Below, in pieces: positions 17,934 to 28,182 of a stretch of 64,000 bases of DNA. Source of the DNA: Eremothecium cymbalariae DBVPG#7215 (Eukaryota; Ascomycota; Saccharomycetes; Saccharomycetales; Saccharomycetaceae); the NCBI RefSeq assembly GCF_000235365.1, contig NC_016449.1:372001-436000 (forward strand), in the 5' to 3' direction. Position 1 is the stretch's first letter. Each line of letters starts with the position of its first letter. A model generated the notes under the pieces. The model did not search any database. It saw only the letters and a program-made list of their open reading frames with translations, and was not told the origin of the DNA. The translations under genes and the position numbers were made by a program.

Positions 17934-19151
17934 ATGATAACCGAAGAGTGTGTTAGTAACTCAGAAGATGAAGAGAGATTAGTTCAATTACAATTGTCCG
18001 AAAACGACGATCAGGACGAGGTGATTAATAGGATTGATTCAGATCTTTCGGATAATATCTCATCACTGTCGGGTGACAACTACAATGAAGACCCAAGCCA
18101 AGATGTGCTCAACGATCCTATCCTTCAAAGCATGGGGAATAAATCGGACCCTTTATACATATATGATTCAGAAGACGAATATCCATTCAAATATAAAGTA
18201 CGTTCAAATGAGGATGATCCATCGCTTCCTATAACCAGAAAAGATGTTGACTTCAATTTACTTTCTAATATTGAGAAGATCGAGGAGGTTCACAAGGATA
18301 TTGAAACTTCGCCAGAAAAGCAGATATCTGCATTATCATCAATAATCAAGCAACGTGAAGATATGATCAAATTGAGTATTAAAAATCCTATATCGCAGCA
18401 GCTACTAGATTTCTTAGTGCGAGACAAATTAGAGACAACCAAAGACTGGTATTTTATAACCGACTCGCCGACTTATCAGGAGCCATCTCTGCTAGATAAA
18501 TTCTCAGGGAAACAGAAAACCTATGGAATTGAGGAATTATATGTTCAATTTGGGGTTTGCAAGGCCAAATTGGATCCCTCTTTTGCTATTACAAACTATA
18601 AAAACTTTGATCAAATGAATAATCGAGTTCCAGTGGAACTTATGTGCGACGAAATCCTGCGACACGTCCCCACTACAAATAAGCGAGATATAGCCCTTTC
18701 ACTGCGTTATTTTATCTTATTTATTTTAGATCGTAAGGTATTCGAATCAGACGCACTGACTATGAGTTGGATAGTAGATACTTGGATAAAACATAGGTTT
18801 AGTGACCATTTAGACGTTTATCTTTCACTTGTTCCCAAAGATTGTTATTTTTTGCACCATAGATTCACAAGATTATTACCTATTAAATCTGAACTAATAA
18901 AGAAGCTTTTCTCTGACCTCACTCCACAAGCGGTGGCCCAAAAGTTTGACGAGCTAATGGATCAGAAAAACTGGTTTCAAATGTTATACTTTATATTATT
19001 CATCAATGGCATTACAGAACTTCCTAAGGGCAGCAACGGCATTTGGCATTATTTCAGAGACTGCATATATGACATGAATATCGATAATGTCTCCTCGATA
19101 GAATTGTCAGTACTAAAAAGTTACATTAATTTATGCATAAACTCCACATAA
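17934..19151 (+). CDS. KRE29: Probable Smc5/6 complex subunit Kre29 (Nse6-type)
   Basis: 405 residues. The first 120 are acidic and Ser-rich (NSEDEE, IDSDLSDN, YDSEDEYP), probably disordered. The rest is predicted helical (residues about 130-405) with no catalytic motif. I do not recognise it from a sequence motif. The name comes from position: in S. cerevisiae KRE29 (YER038C) lies between HVG1 and PHM8, the ohnologues of the VRG4 and SDT1 genes that flank this one, with matching relative orientation. Kre29 pairs with Nse5 to load and regulate the Smc5/6 complex in DNA repair. The acidic N-terminus and helical C-terminus fit that fast-evolving family. The stop lies 40 bp from the convergent SDT1 stop. 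Confidence 0.75.
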   Translation: MITEECVSNSEDEERLVQLQLSENDDQDEVINRIDSDLSDNISSLSGDNYNEDPSQDVLNDPILQSMGNKSDPLYIYDSEDEYPFKYKVRSNEDDPSLPITRKDVDFNLLSNIEKIEEVHKDIETSPEKQISALSSIIKQREDMIKLSIKNPISQQLLDFLVRDKLETTKDWYFITDSPTYQEPSLLDKFSGKQKTYGIEELYVQFGVCKAKLDPSFAITNYKNFDQMNNRVPVELMCDEILRHVPTTNKRDIALSLRYFILFILDRKVFESDALTMSWIVDTWIKHRFSDHLDVYLSLVPKDCYFLHHRFTRLLPIKSELIKKLFSDLTPQAVAQKFDELMDQKNWFQMLYFILFINGITELPKGSNGIWHYFRDCIYDMNIDNVSSIELSVLKSYINLCINST

Positions 19152-19191
19152 ATATAAATAAGCACCCCCATCTGTATAATCTAGCCAGTTA

Positions 19192-20082
<891 letters not shown>

Positions 20083-20295
20083 TTAACCCTTTCTAACGCT
20101 TTTTATTAGCCTCTTCATTCCTTCATAACAAATAATTTTGCACATTTATATATTTATATTTAAATATACAACATACACATGACGGAAAATGAGTGACTTA
20201 CCTTTGCGACGTTCGCACACGCTCACGCTACTACACGCGCACAAACAGCAAATCCATGTGTTTAAACTGTAATGACTCATAAAGAACTTCAGTAT

Positions 20296-21432
20296 CTATT
20301 GTAGCTGTTCTAAGGTATCTTTTAAAAACTTGCAGTAACGATCTCTATCCCTTTCAGCGATCAATTTTGTCGTAATGTCTGAAGGGTCATCTATAGTTTT
20401 CGGATCAGATTCCTCTGCGTGTTCCAGTTCTTTAGACAAAAGGTTTCTCCAGCGTACTTTAATCTCTGAGATTTTTGAGTTGGTACCTTTGAGTTTTGAC
20501 AATTCAGCGACCATGGCACTTGTATTTTTTACACAGGAACACAAAAGGGTTCTTTGGGGGGTTGTCAGTCCTTGTTCATAATGCGAAAGGTCGTGAACGT
20601 ATCTGTTAATGTCTGTATTTATTGTATGCTGGTTGTAAGGTGAAAATTCAGGATCCTTTGGGTTTTTAGCATGTTCATTGTATTTGAGCCACTGGGAGTC
20701 AATGTCTTGGAGGATCTTATCTCTTATTCCATCTATGAATTCTTGGCGTTTGACAAACTCTTGTACTGGGCTTGCACCATGGGCCAGGATCTTATGGTGA
20801 TCAGTGAGTAGCCTATCCATCAGGCGTTTGAACACGTCAAACCCAAATTCATAGCACGTGAATTTCTCTAATGCCATATATAACTCTACCAACTGTTCTA
20901 TGTTCAACTTGAGTGCACTTTCAGCGACTAAGAACGCCTCCAATGATTTACAATTACGGATTATTAGTACAGAATGCTCATCTGCGTGTTGCTTTCCAAC
21001 TGCGTTAAATTCCTCTATCATCCGTTGAAAATTCATCGTATTGGGCTGAGTCTTAAAATAAGATATACTCAATGCCCAATTGCTTAAGTTGAGAATATCA
21101 TTGGTCTTTTTAGTTGCAGTAATCCATCCCGAAGACGGTGTATTAGTGGATTGGGAGGCTACCTTTAGTTCCAAAATATCTAGGTCTTCAATACGGCCAA
21201 GTTTATATTCCTTATCATTAAAACAGAGATCCATGAAACTGCTATCAAGGTCTTTTGATGCATGATATAAATCCTGTATATTATCACAAATCCCCAGAAT
21301 ATTCCTATAGGAACTTTGCAACTGCGTGTTCAGCTGATTCTTAGCCTGAACCAGGTCCAGCGACAAAGAAAGGTTAAAATCCTCTACCTCAGCAATTGAT
21401 TTCGTCTCGAACAACGTAGAACAGTCAACCAT
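20296..21432 (-). CDS. COG1: Conserved oligomeric Golgi complex subunit 1
   Basis: 378 residues. Cog1 is part of the lobe A tethering complex for retrograde intra-Golgi vesicles. The N-terminal region (LFETKSIAEVEDFNLSL, then SSYRNILGICDNIQDLYHASKDL) is the Vps51/Cog1-type coiled coil that bridges the lobes. The remainder is helical with no enzyme motif. It is about 40 residues shorter than the S. cerevisiae protein. Placement between SDT1 and the divergent ARB1 supports the call (YGL223C position). It starts at the first ATG, with a TCACGTG site 105 bp upstream. Confidence 0.88.
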   Translation of the reverse strand: MVDCSTLFETKSIAEVEDFNLSLSLDLVQAKNQLNTQLQSSYRNILGICDNIQDLYHASKDLDSSFMDLCFNDKEYKLGRIEDLDILELKVASQSTNTPSSGWITATKKTNDILNLSNWALSISYFKTQPNTMNFQRMIEEFNAVGKQHADEHSVLIIRNCKSLEAFLVAESALKLNIEQLVELYMALEKFTCYEFGFDVFKRLMDRLLTDHHKILAHGASPVQEFVKRQEFIDGIRDKILQDIDSQWLKYNEHAKNPKDPEFSPYNQHTINTDINRYVHDLSHYEQGLTTPQRTLLCSCVKNTSAMVAELSKLKGTNSKISEIKVRWRNLLSKELEHAEESDPKTIDDPSDITTKLIAERDRDRYCKFLKDTLEQLQ

Positions 21433-21536
21433 AGTACCATTAACACTTCTCGGTTCCTGCCATTAACACACACTTTCGACAGCATTAGTGTTACGAAGTT
21501 GAATTAAAGGAAAGTTCCAAATGATTAATATTAAAT

Positions 21537-21542
21537 CACGTG
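21537..21542. promoter_or_regulatory. CACGTG site between COG1 and ARB1
   Basis: ATCACGTGTC in the 264-bp divergent COG1/ARB1 promoter; matches RTCACGTG. Confidence 0.5.
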
Positions 21543-21696
21543 TCAAGAATCACTACACACGTAAAAATTTTCATTGGAAATGTACTCGATGAGCTTCATT
21601 GAAGTTAACTATTAAATATGGTTTACTCTTAATAGGGTCCAGGGTTTTAAGTGTTAGCCAAAGCCTAGTTCTATACCGTAAAATATTAGCTTAGCG

Positions 21697-23526
21697 ATGC
21701 CTCCAGTTTCAACGTCAAAGGCTAAGAGAGAAGCTAAGAAGGCTGAAAGAGACGCCAAAAGAACTGCAGCTGGTAAGACTACTACGTCTAGAAGAACCAA
21801 GAAGAAGGAATCAGAGATTGATGAGCAGGATGCAGCAGCAGAAGAGATTGCTAAATTGAAGTTACAGCAAGATAAAGATGGTATTTCTGATCGTGTGGTT
21901 ACTGGTGTCCTTGATTCACTAGAAACGTCCAGAGATATTAAATTGTCATCGGTCTCGCTGTTATTTCACGGGAAAGTGTTGATTCAAGACTCCCAATTGG
22001 AACTGAATTATGGCCGTAGATATGGTTTGTTGGGTGAGAATGGGTGTGGTAAGTCTACCTTTTTGAAGGCTATTGCTTCAAGGGAGTACCCAATCCCGGA
22101 ACACATCGATGTGTATTTGTTGGATGAACCAGCTGCTCCAACGGAGTATTCTGCTTTAGAATATGTGGTGCGTGAGGCTCAGAACGAGCTAAAGAGATTG
22201 GAAGACTTGGTTGAAAAGATTCTTCTGGAGGATGGGCCAGAATCAGAGCTTTTGGACCCATTGTATGAAAAGATGGATTCTCTAGACCCATCTACCTTTG
22301 AGCCCAGGGCCGCTATTATTTTGATTGGTTTAGGCTTCAACTCAAAGACTATTAATAAGAAGACTAAGGATATGTCTGGTGGTTGGAAGATGCGTGTTGC
22401 TCTTGCGAAGGCGTTATTTGTTAAGCCAACCTTGTTGTTGTTGGACGATCCAACTGCTCACTTGGACTTGGAAGCATGTGTTTGGTTGGAAGAATATCTA
22501 AAGAGGTTCGATCGTACTTTGGTTTTAGTTTCGCATTCTCAAGACTTTTTGAATGGTGTTTGTACCAATATGCTCGATATGAGATTGCAGAAGTTGACTG
22601 CTTATGGTGGTAACTATGATTCTTACGTTAAAACTAGATCCGAGTTGGAGACCAACCAAATGAAACAGTATCATAAACAACAAGAAGAAATTGCACACAT
22701 CAAGAAGTTTATCGCTTCTGCTGGTACTTATGCTAATCTGGTCAAGCAAGCCAAGTCCAGACAAAAGATTTTGGATAAAATGGAAGCTGATGGCTTGGTC
22801 CAGCCAGTTGTTTCTGACAGAGTTTTCTCCTTCCGTTTCCCAGAAGTTGAGAGATTGCCACCACCTGTTTTAGCTTTCGATGAAATTTCTTTCTCCTACG
22901 ATGAAAAACCAGAGAACAATCTTTACGAAAACTTGAACTTCGGTGTTGATATGGATTCCAGAGTTGCCCTTGTTGGTCCAAATGGTGTTGGTAAGTCTAC
23001 CTTGTTGAAAATCATGACTGGTGAATTGACACCTCAAGGAGGCCGTGTTTCAAGACACACACATGTTAAGCTAGGTGTTTATTCCCAACATTCCCAAGAT
23101 CAATTGGACTTGACCAAATCTGCCTTGGAATTTGTTCGCGACAAATATGGGCATATCTCCGAAGACTTTCAATACTGGAGAGGTCAATTGGGTCGTTACG
23201 GTTTAACTGGTGAGGGGCAAACTGTGCAGATGGGAACATTGTCGGAAGGTCAACGTTCTCGTGTTGTTTTCGCTTTGTTGGCGCTGGACCAGCCGAATGT
23301 TCTACTATTGGATGAACCTACAAATGGTTTGGATATCCCCACAATTGATTCTCTAGCGGAAGCTATTGATGCATTCAATGGTGGTGTCGTGGTTGTTTCT
23401 CACGATTTTAGGTTGCTGGACAGGATCGCCAAAGACATTTATGTTGTCGAGCATAAAACTGCTACTAGATGGAATGGCTCCATCCTGGACTACAAGAACA
23501 AACTGGCTAAGAATGTTATCTTATAG
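21697..23526 (+). CDS. ARB1: ABC-F ATPase for ribosome biogenesis
   Basis: 609 residues. An essential soluble twin-ATPase that shuttles between nucleus and cytosol in 40S and 60S maturation. A Lys/Ala-rich N-terminus (SKAKREAKKAERDAKRT) precedes two ABC cassettes. Cassette 1 has Walker A GENGCGKST, signature MSGGWKMR and Walker B LLLLDDPTAHLD. Cassette 2 has Walker A GPNGVGKST, signature LSEGQRSR and Walker B VLLLDEPTNGLD. The Asp variant DDPTAHLD in cassette 1 is also typical of Arb1. Codon use is strongly biased (TTG, GGT, AAG), as in highly expressed yeast genes. It is divergent from COG1, and EDC1 is convergent. Confidence 0.97.
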   Translation: MPPVSTSKAKREAKKAERDAKRTAAGKTTTSRRTKKKESEIDEQDAAAEEIAKLKLQQDKDGISDRVVTGVLDSLETSRDIKLSSVSLLFHGKVLIQDSQLELNYGRRYGLLGENGCGKSTFLKAIASREYPIPEHIDVYLLDEPAAPTEYSALEYVVREAQNELKRLEDLVEKILLEDGPESELLDPLYEKMDSLDPSTFEPRAAIILIGLGFNSKTINKKTKDMSGGWKMRVALAKALFVKPTLLLLDDPTAHLDLEACVWLEEYLKRFDRTLVLVSHSQDFLNGVCTNMLDMRLQKLTAYGGNYDSYVKTRSELETNQMKQYHKQQEEIAHIKKFIASAGTYANLVKQAKSRQKILDKMEADGLVQPVVSDRVFSFRFPEVERLPPPVLAFDEISFSYDEKPENNLYENLNFGVDMDSRVALVGPNGVGKSTLLKIMTGELTPQGGRVSRHTHVKLGVYSQHSQDQLDLTKSALEFVRDKYGHISEDFQYWRGQLGRYGLTGEGQTVQMGTLSEGQRSRVVFALLALDQPNVLLLDEPTNGLDIPTIDSLAEAIDAFNGGVVVVSHDFRLLDRIAKDIYVVEHKTATRWNGSILDYKNKLAKNVIL

Positions 23527-24367
23527 AACTTCAAAAAGGTCGAAAACAAAAGCACTTAGAACAATTTTTTGTTGCTGGTATATAAATATATATATATATA
23601 TCTATCTATATGTCTATATTTATTGACACATATCTGTTTGTAATACCTTTTCAATTTATGTCTTGGCTAAGGTAAAAAGAGCGGTGTCTGTGGCGCTCAA
23701 GTATTAATATCGTACAATAGTAATCTACAGATATGGTATTGGTATTACACACAATTTAAATCTAAAGACAACTAATAGGCACTTTAATTGGATAACAAAT
23801 ATGATATTTTTGGCAAAACGATTTTGAAATTAAGGGAAAAACAATTTAGGTGGTAAGAGAAAAAATGGGTTAGAAAACTCTTACGACATCATGTAAAAAC
23901 CCTCTATTACTGTTTCATAATTCATGTAATCATCTAGCCTAATAAAATATAGTTCACAATAACTAAAATTAAAGGAACAAAAAAAAAAAAAAAAAAAAGG
24001 AAAACAATACCAGTGGTTTGATGTTTGCTGATGAAAGTAAACCAGACGTTCACCAGTAATGCAGAAGTAAAAATAACTCCAGAATATAACGTGGATAAAA
24101 AATAAAAAAAATAATACTATCGGACGAAGTGACCAAGCATTGTGCCCAATAATGGAAGTGGAATAAATTACAACTTTAGGCGACTCAGTATTGAAATGAA
24201 TTTAACAAAAAAATTTGGAAGGAATAAAAAATGAAGGGGGATAACTTAGGAAAATTCGCATTGTATTGCATAAAAAAGCATCTTTAAAACTTGGGAGCTA
24301 GATTGGAGTGTTTCCCTTTTATCTTTTTCAGTCCTGTTCTCCTGCTTTAATACTTGTTCGTATAGCC
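23527..24367. other. Convergent intergenic ARB1-EDC1, AT-rich with a poly-A run
   Basis: 841 bp. It contains TATA/TCTA microsatellites at about 23583-23615, an uninterrupted run of 20 A at 23979-23998, and a generally A-rich plus strand to 24260. This is a long space for two converging 3' ends. I see no gene, tRNA or LTR in it. Confidence 0.65.
23979..23998 (+). repeat. Run of 20 A
   Basis: Uninterrupted A20 between the convergent ARB1 and EDC1 genes; probably length-variable. Confidence 0.85.
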
Positions 24368-25432
24368 CTAAACAAAGCTCGGTCTTGGTAAGGAGGAGAG
24401 ATGCGGCTGATCAGCGGCAAACGTTGCTCCTGCATATCCACTGCCACCACTCTGGCTACTCTTCCTGCTGTGTGATCTCCTGCTGCCTGTTTCAAGACTT
24501 GGAGCACTTTTAGAGAGTCCAGAAGAGTTTGTAGCAGACGTACCTGCACTATTTGGAAGGCCAGGGTAGGCAAATGAAGCTGGCATCTGATATGCAGAAA
24601 CCGAAGGCTGATGGCTATATGGATGCTGCTGAGGTACCATCAAAGGCTGCGAATAAAGGGGCATCGCAGGAAGCCCAACACAGTGTTGTAAGTGCTGCTG
24701 GTGCTGGTGCATCATGAACCCGTTAGCACAGTTGGAATAATAGTCTTCATTGTGGTTGTTGTTGTTGTTGCCACTGACACTACTGTTACTGCTTCCTTTG
24801 CTACTGCCAACCTTGTGGGCATCAACAGAAGTTCTTTGCATATATGGCTGATAACCTGCAAGCACCATTGAAAATTGTGGAGCTAGCTGCGGAGGGCCAC
24901 TCGCCGTCCCTCCAACAAGTCCCGGCTGTACAGGAAGTGGCGATAGAGAAGCCGCTTTCGAGGACGTAGGAAGGTATCCTGGGCAAGCACCGTTTGGGTT
25001 AAGACCCAAATTGCCCTTATTTTTCGCAGAGGAGAAATTGTTCACCGCTCCACCAGCGGCACCGCCACTACCCAAATTCTTGTGACTACTGGTATTCATA
25101 GCTGCGGTAGCAACCACCGCCGCCGCCCCCTTGTTCTTGGAAGATATCAATAGCATTTGTTTCAAGTCCTCTGTCAGCTCAAGATTGGCAACATTATCAG
25201 GTGAAGCGTCACTATCACGACGCTTTTTCTTACTATATGCCTTCTTCTTCGACTGCTTAGCTCCATGACCAAAGTCAGGCTTTTCTCCATTAGGAAGCTG
25301 TTGCTGATGAACTAACTGTTCCGCTGCTCGTTGCTGTCGTTTCCTGTCCGGTTTCTGTAACTGCTTAACTTTCTGTTTGCCGTCGGTTGGAAGCAACCTG
25401 GCACTATTAATAAACATTGTATCCGAAGACAT
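24368..25432 (-). CDS. EDC1: Enhancer of mRNA decapping (EDC1/EDC2 family)
   Basis: 354 residues, roughly twice the length of S. cerevisiae Edc1/Edc2, mostly low complexity (Asn, Gln, Ser, Gly, Pro). Edc1/2 bind the Dcp1-Dcp2 decapping enzyme and stimulate cleavage of the mRNA cap. Landmarks are the N-terminal MSSDTMFINSARLLP, the central LPNGEKPDFGHG, the short helix LELTEDLKQMLL, and the C-terminal YAGATFAADQPHL..LPRPSF. That last block holds the Dcp2-activating motif and the Dcp1-binding proline motif. I start at the ATG at 25432, which aligns with the family; eleven upstream in-frame codons are probably leader. It represents the single ancestor of EDC1 (YGL222C) and EDC2 (YER035W). The extra length is a Gln/His/Gly-rich middle. 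Confidence 0.9.
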   Translation of the reverse strand: MSSDTMFINSARLLPTDGKQKVKQLQKPDRKRQQRAAEQLVHQQQLPNGEKPDFGHGAKQSKKKAYSKKKRRDSDASPDNVANLELTEDLKQMLLISSKNKGAAAVVATAAMNTSSHKNLGSGGAAGGAVNNFSSAKNKGNLGLNPNGACPGYLPTSSKAASLSPLPVQPGLVGGTASGPPQLAPQFSMVLAGYQPYMQRTSVDAHKVGSSKGSSNSSVSGNNNNNHNEDYYSNCANGFMMHQHQQHLQHCVGLPAMPLYSQPLMVPQQHPYSHQPSVSAYQMPASFAYPGLPNSAGTSATNSSGLSKSAPSLETGSRRSHSRKSSQSGGSGYAGATFAADQPHLSSLPRPSFV

Positions 25433-25745
25433 CGTTTTTAAACGTAATATATCCCTAATAATCAACTATTAAGCCGTCTTGAAGTAACGAATAATAATAA
25501 CTGGTTAATATAATAAATTCAGTAGCTATATGTCTGTACTTCATCTCAATTCTAATACAACTAAACTTCCTACAAGTTTGTACTTGGTAAGCCCGTGGCT
25601 GTTACAAAAAAGAAAGAAAAAGGAGTCCTACAGCTTTGACGTACACGATGATGTCACGTGACCGCTTCTCAAGCCACCACACAGCAGAAAAGTGCCGTAG
25701 GGGCCGTTGGAGGGGTAGAAGAAGCAGTTTGGAGAGTTTTATTAG
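25433..25745. other. Promoter of EDC1 with one CACGTG
   Basis: 313 bp between EDC1 and the upstream same-strand gene. CACGTG at 25655-25660 within GTCACGTGAC. Nothing else recognised. Confidence 0.6.
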
Positions 25746-26369
25746 CTATAGCAAGTGGTCCAAGAACTGTTCGTCTTCCTGCAGGTCGGTTGGAAGACGA
25801 GAGGAGGGTTCCTGTGGGTGGGAGTGGCGTGGGGAGCGTGGTGAGCGCGGAGAGATGGCAGCGCGGGACTGTGATGCACTGGGCGATAGATCCTTGGTCA
25901 ATGTGGTGCCGTATGAGCTCTTCAAGAGGGCATTGAGCTCGTCTATATCTTTGGAATGGAGTTCTCTTGCTGTAATCTTGCTGGGGTGGCAGCCGTCACT
26001 GACGGCCGCGGTGGTGATGTTGGTGCGGCGCTGCAAGATTTGCTTGAGCTTCTCGGTAACTTCTAGAGATACAGATTCATCTTCGTTGGTGGAACTCAGG
26101 ATATCGTTGTAGCGGTATGCGTTTGAGAGTATTTGTGGGGATTCATTGTCCAGGGAGGGTTCTTGGGAGGCTTGTAGATCTTTGGCGCTGACGCTGGTGT
26201 TGTTGGCGATTTCGTTAGCGGTATCGGCGGCGGCGGTGGTGGTGGAAGCGGCAGTAGACTTGTTCAGAAGGCTGTACTTGCGGTCGCTGGGAGTTGCATG
26301 GCGTTTCTTGAGTCGTTGCTTGTCCAAAAACTTCTTACGGTTGTTTTGTTTCAGGCTGTATGGATCCAT
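25746..26369 (-). CDS. Uncharacterised basic protein, YER034W-like
   Basis: 207 residues from the ATG at 26369. The first 40 residues (DPYSLKQNNRKKFLDKQRLK, then RHATPSDRKY) are basic and look conserved. The middle is Ala/Thr/Ser-rich. A short helix LEVTEKLKQILQRR (about residue 125) resembles the LELTEDLKQMLL helix of the adjacent Edc protein. The C-terminal third has SP/RSP phospho-type sites and ends DEQFLDHLL. In S. cerevisiae YER034W sits next to EDC2 in the same orientation. Its function is not established. The Edc-like helix next to an EDC gene hints at an old duplication or a shared binding partner, which is inference. Twelve upstream in-frame codons begin with TTG and are excluded. 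Confidence 0.72.
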   Translation of the reverse strand: MDPYSLKQNNRKKFLDKQRLKKRHATPSDRKYSLLNKSTAASTTTAAADTANEIANNTSVSAKDLQASQEPSLDNESPQILSNAYRYNDILSSTNEDESVSLEVTEKLKQILQRRTNITTAAVSDGCHPSKITARELHSKDIDELNALLKSSYGTTLTKDLSPSASQSRAAISPRSPRSPRHSHPQEPSSRLPTDLQEDEQFLDHLL

Positions 26370-26622
26370 ATGGCAGTAGATTTGGTTCCTTCCTGTGTGG
26401 TACAAGTGGCGCAGGATGAGCTGCTACTAATATCAGAATTTCAATGCCGAGAGGAACTTAATTAATAAGTAAGATGGCAATGGTGGTAATAATCAGTGAT
26501 AAGAATATATTTGGCAAGAAAATGATATGGCCTGGACACACAGGGCTAAAACGAGGCTTCAAAGGAGCAGTTTGTGTGATGTACTGGTTCAATTACTTGG
26601 TTCTTAGACTAGATATATAGGT

Positions 26623-27486
26623 TTAAACTATGTAAAGCGGATCAACATCTGTGTCACTGATTTCGCATTCGATGGAGTGTGTTGTGAGGAGGTGATACAT
26701 AGTATCCTTGAGGTATGCGCGTTCGGTATTAGAATGATTGCAGAGGATTACAGCCTTTCCATCCTCACGGTATCGTAAGATCTCATGGTGCGACAATTCA
26801 CCAGTGTAATATAGATCCACAGGTTCTTTAAGGTGTTTAAACACACTGGAACCGCTTCCCGCACAAAGTGCAACGGACTGGATCATGTGGCTATCCAGGG
26901 TGTTCTTTGTAGCCACTTGCAAGTGTGGTATATTCAGTGATTTTTTAACTTGTTGAATAATAGTAGCTAATGGTAGAGGCTGTTTTAATTTCACCAAACG
27001 ACCGTACCCTACTTCATGCTCTTGTTCTCCTTGTACTGGTGAAACTCTCTCGATGGCAGTGATGGATTCGATTATGCTATGTTCCGCCACCAAAGAATAA
27101 GCAAGCCAGTTATTGACACCAATGTTCGCAGCATCTACTGCAGTATGAGGGGAATAGACACTGATACTATTTTGGATTAGTTTGATTGCGGATTGGTGTT
27201 GAGAGTTGTCCCATGGATCTAACTTCTTCCAATGAGGGAAGATAAATGGGTGGTATGTTAATATTACGTTGCAACCTTTGTCAATGGCTTCCTGTGCGAC
27301 AGAACTGGTTAAGTCAACAGTCAGCATTATCTTTGGTTTCGTTGAATTCAATGATTCGACGGAACAGTCAATAAGTAATCCAGTATTGTCCCACGCTGAG
27401 TCCGCATACTGTGGAGGGTATAACTTTTTAATAGTTTGCAAAACAGCTTTTAACTGAGTTCTTGAGAGTACTTTAGATGAATTCAT
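26623..27486 (-). CDS. NIF3: NIF3/DUF34-family metal-binding protein
   Basis: 287 residues, the usual length of yeast Nif3. The family is a widespread dinuclear-metal protein of uncertain reaction (annotated as GTP cyclohydrolase I type 2/NIF3). Metal-binding residues are visible in TYHPFIF (about residue 78), PHTAVDAANIGVNNW and, near the end, GELSHHEILRY. The start MNSSKVLSRTQLKAVL is followed by the typical YADSAWDNTGLLID. It is divergent from BOL2, exactly as YGL221C-YGL220W in S. cerevisiae. Confidence 0.95.
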   Translation of the reverse strand: MNSSKVLSRTQLKAVLQTIKKLYPPQYADSAWDNTGLLIDCSVESLNSTKPKIMLTVDLTSSVAQEAIDKGCNVILTYHPFIFPHWKKLDPWDNSQHQSAIKLIQNSISVYSPHTAVDAANIGVNNWLAYSLVAEHSIIESITAIERVSPVQGEQEHEVGYGRLVKLKQPLPLATIIQQVKKSLNIPHLQVATKNTLDSHMIQSVALCAGSGSSVFKHLKEPVDLYYTGELSHHEILRYREDGKAVILCNHSNTERAYLKDTMYHLLTTHSIECEISDTDVDPLYIV

Positions 27487-27685
27487 CCGGTTGTACTGCT
27501 TCCAGCTGGGCCAAATTACGAGTTAATCTCTCTTTGTTATATTCCTTTTAAATGGCACTAGTTTGATCTTCGAAAGCCCTTCTCGAAGTACCCGAATTAT
27601 ATGAATGTGTTTCAAGAATTCTTTCTGATATCGAAGAACAAGAAAAGCTCTAATACACAAAACATAGAAAACAACACTGTTGAGG

Positions 27686-27940
27686 ATGGTTAGTGAGCAA
27701 GATCTATCTAATAAACTAGCAGAAGAAATTCCTGAACTTTACCAAACTATTGTGACAGATGCATCAGCCGGTTGTGGACAGTCGTATGATGTAGTTGTCG
27801 TTAGTGACGTATTTAAAGGTAAGTCCAAGCTTCAGCGCTGTCGAATGGTGAACAAATTACTGGCCGCAGAGATTGCACAGCTGCATGCATTTGGTTTAAA
27901 GTGCTATACCGTACAGGAATTTTCGGAATTCACGCTGTAG
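27686..27940 (+). CDS. BOL2: BolA-like iron-signalling protein Bol2/Fra2
   Basis: 84 residues. Cytosolic BolA protein that pairs with Grx3/4 through a shared [2Fe-2S] cluster to relay iron status to Aft1. The BolA core is clear: IVTDASAGCGQSYDVVVVSD, then FKGKSKLQRCRMVNKLL and a conserved His in LHAFGLKCYT. The Cys and His expected to ligate the cluster are present. I start at the ATG at 27686 (MVSEQDLSNK), two codons after an in-frame TTG. This corresponds to an internal Met of the longer S. cerevisiae protein, which has about 36 extra N-terminal residues. Confidence 0.93.
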   Translation: MVSEQDLSNKLAEEIPELYQTIVTDASAGCGQSYDVVVVSDVFKGKSKLQRCRMVNKLLAAEIAQLHAFGLKCYTVQEFSEFTL

Positions 27941-28182
27941 GTGTGTTAGGGGAATACCTCTATCCTAGAAGGAGCTACGCTGATGGCTGTTACTTTTTAC
28001 TGGTCGTTGGATCAGTTGAATTGGAAGAAGGATATTAGCAAGTGATTCTGTCGATAAGTATTAATTGATATATATAGTTATCTTTGTGTAGGGTTTTCTT
28101 TATTTTCTCTAGAGTATAATGTCTAAGATTCGTTATATAAAACAAATAAATATATCTGTTAGAAATTGTTATATGCAAGTAA

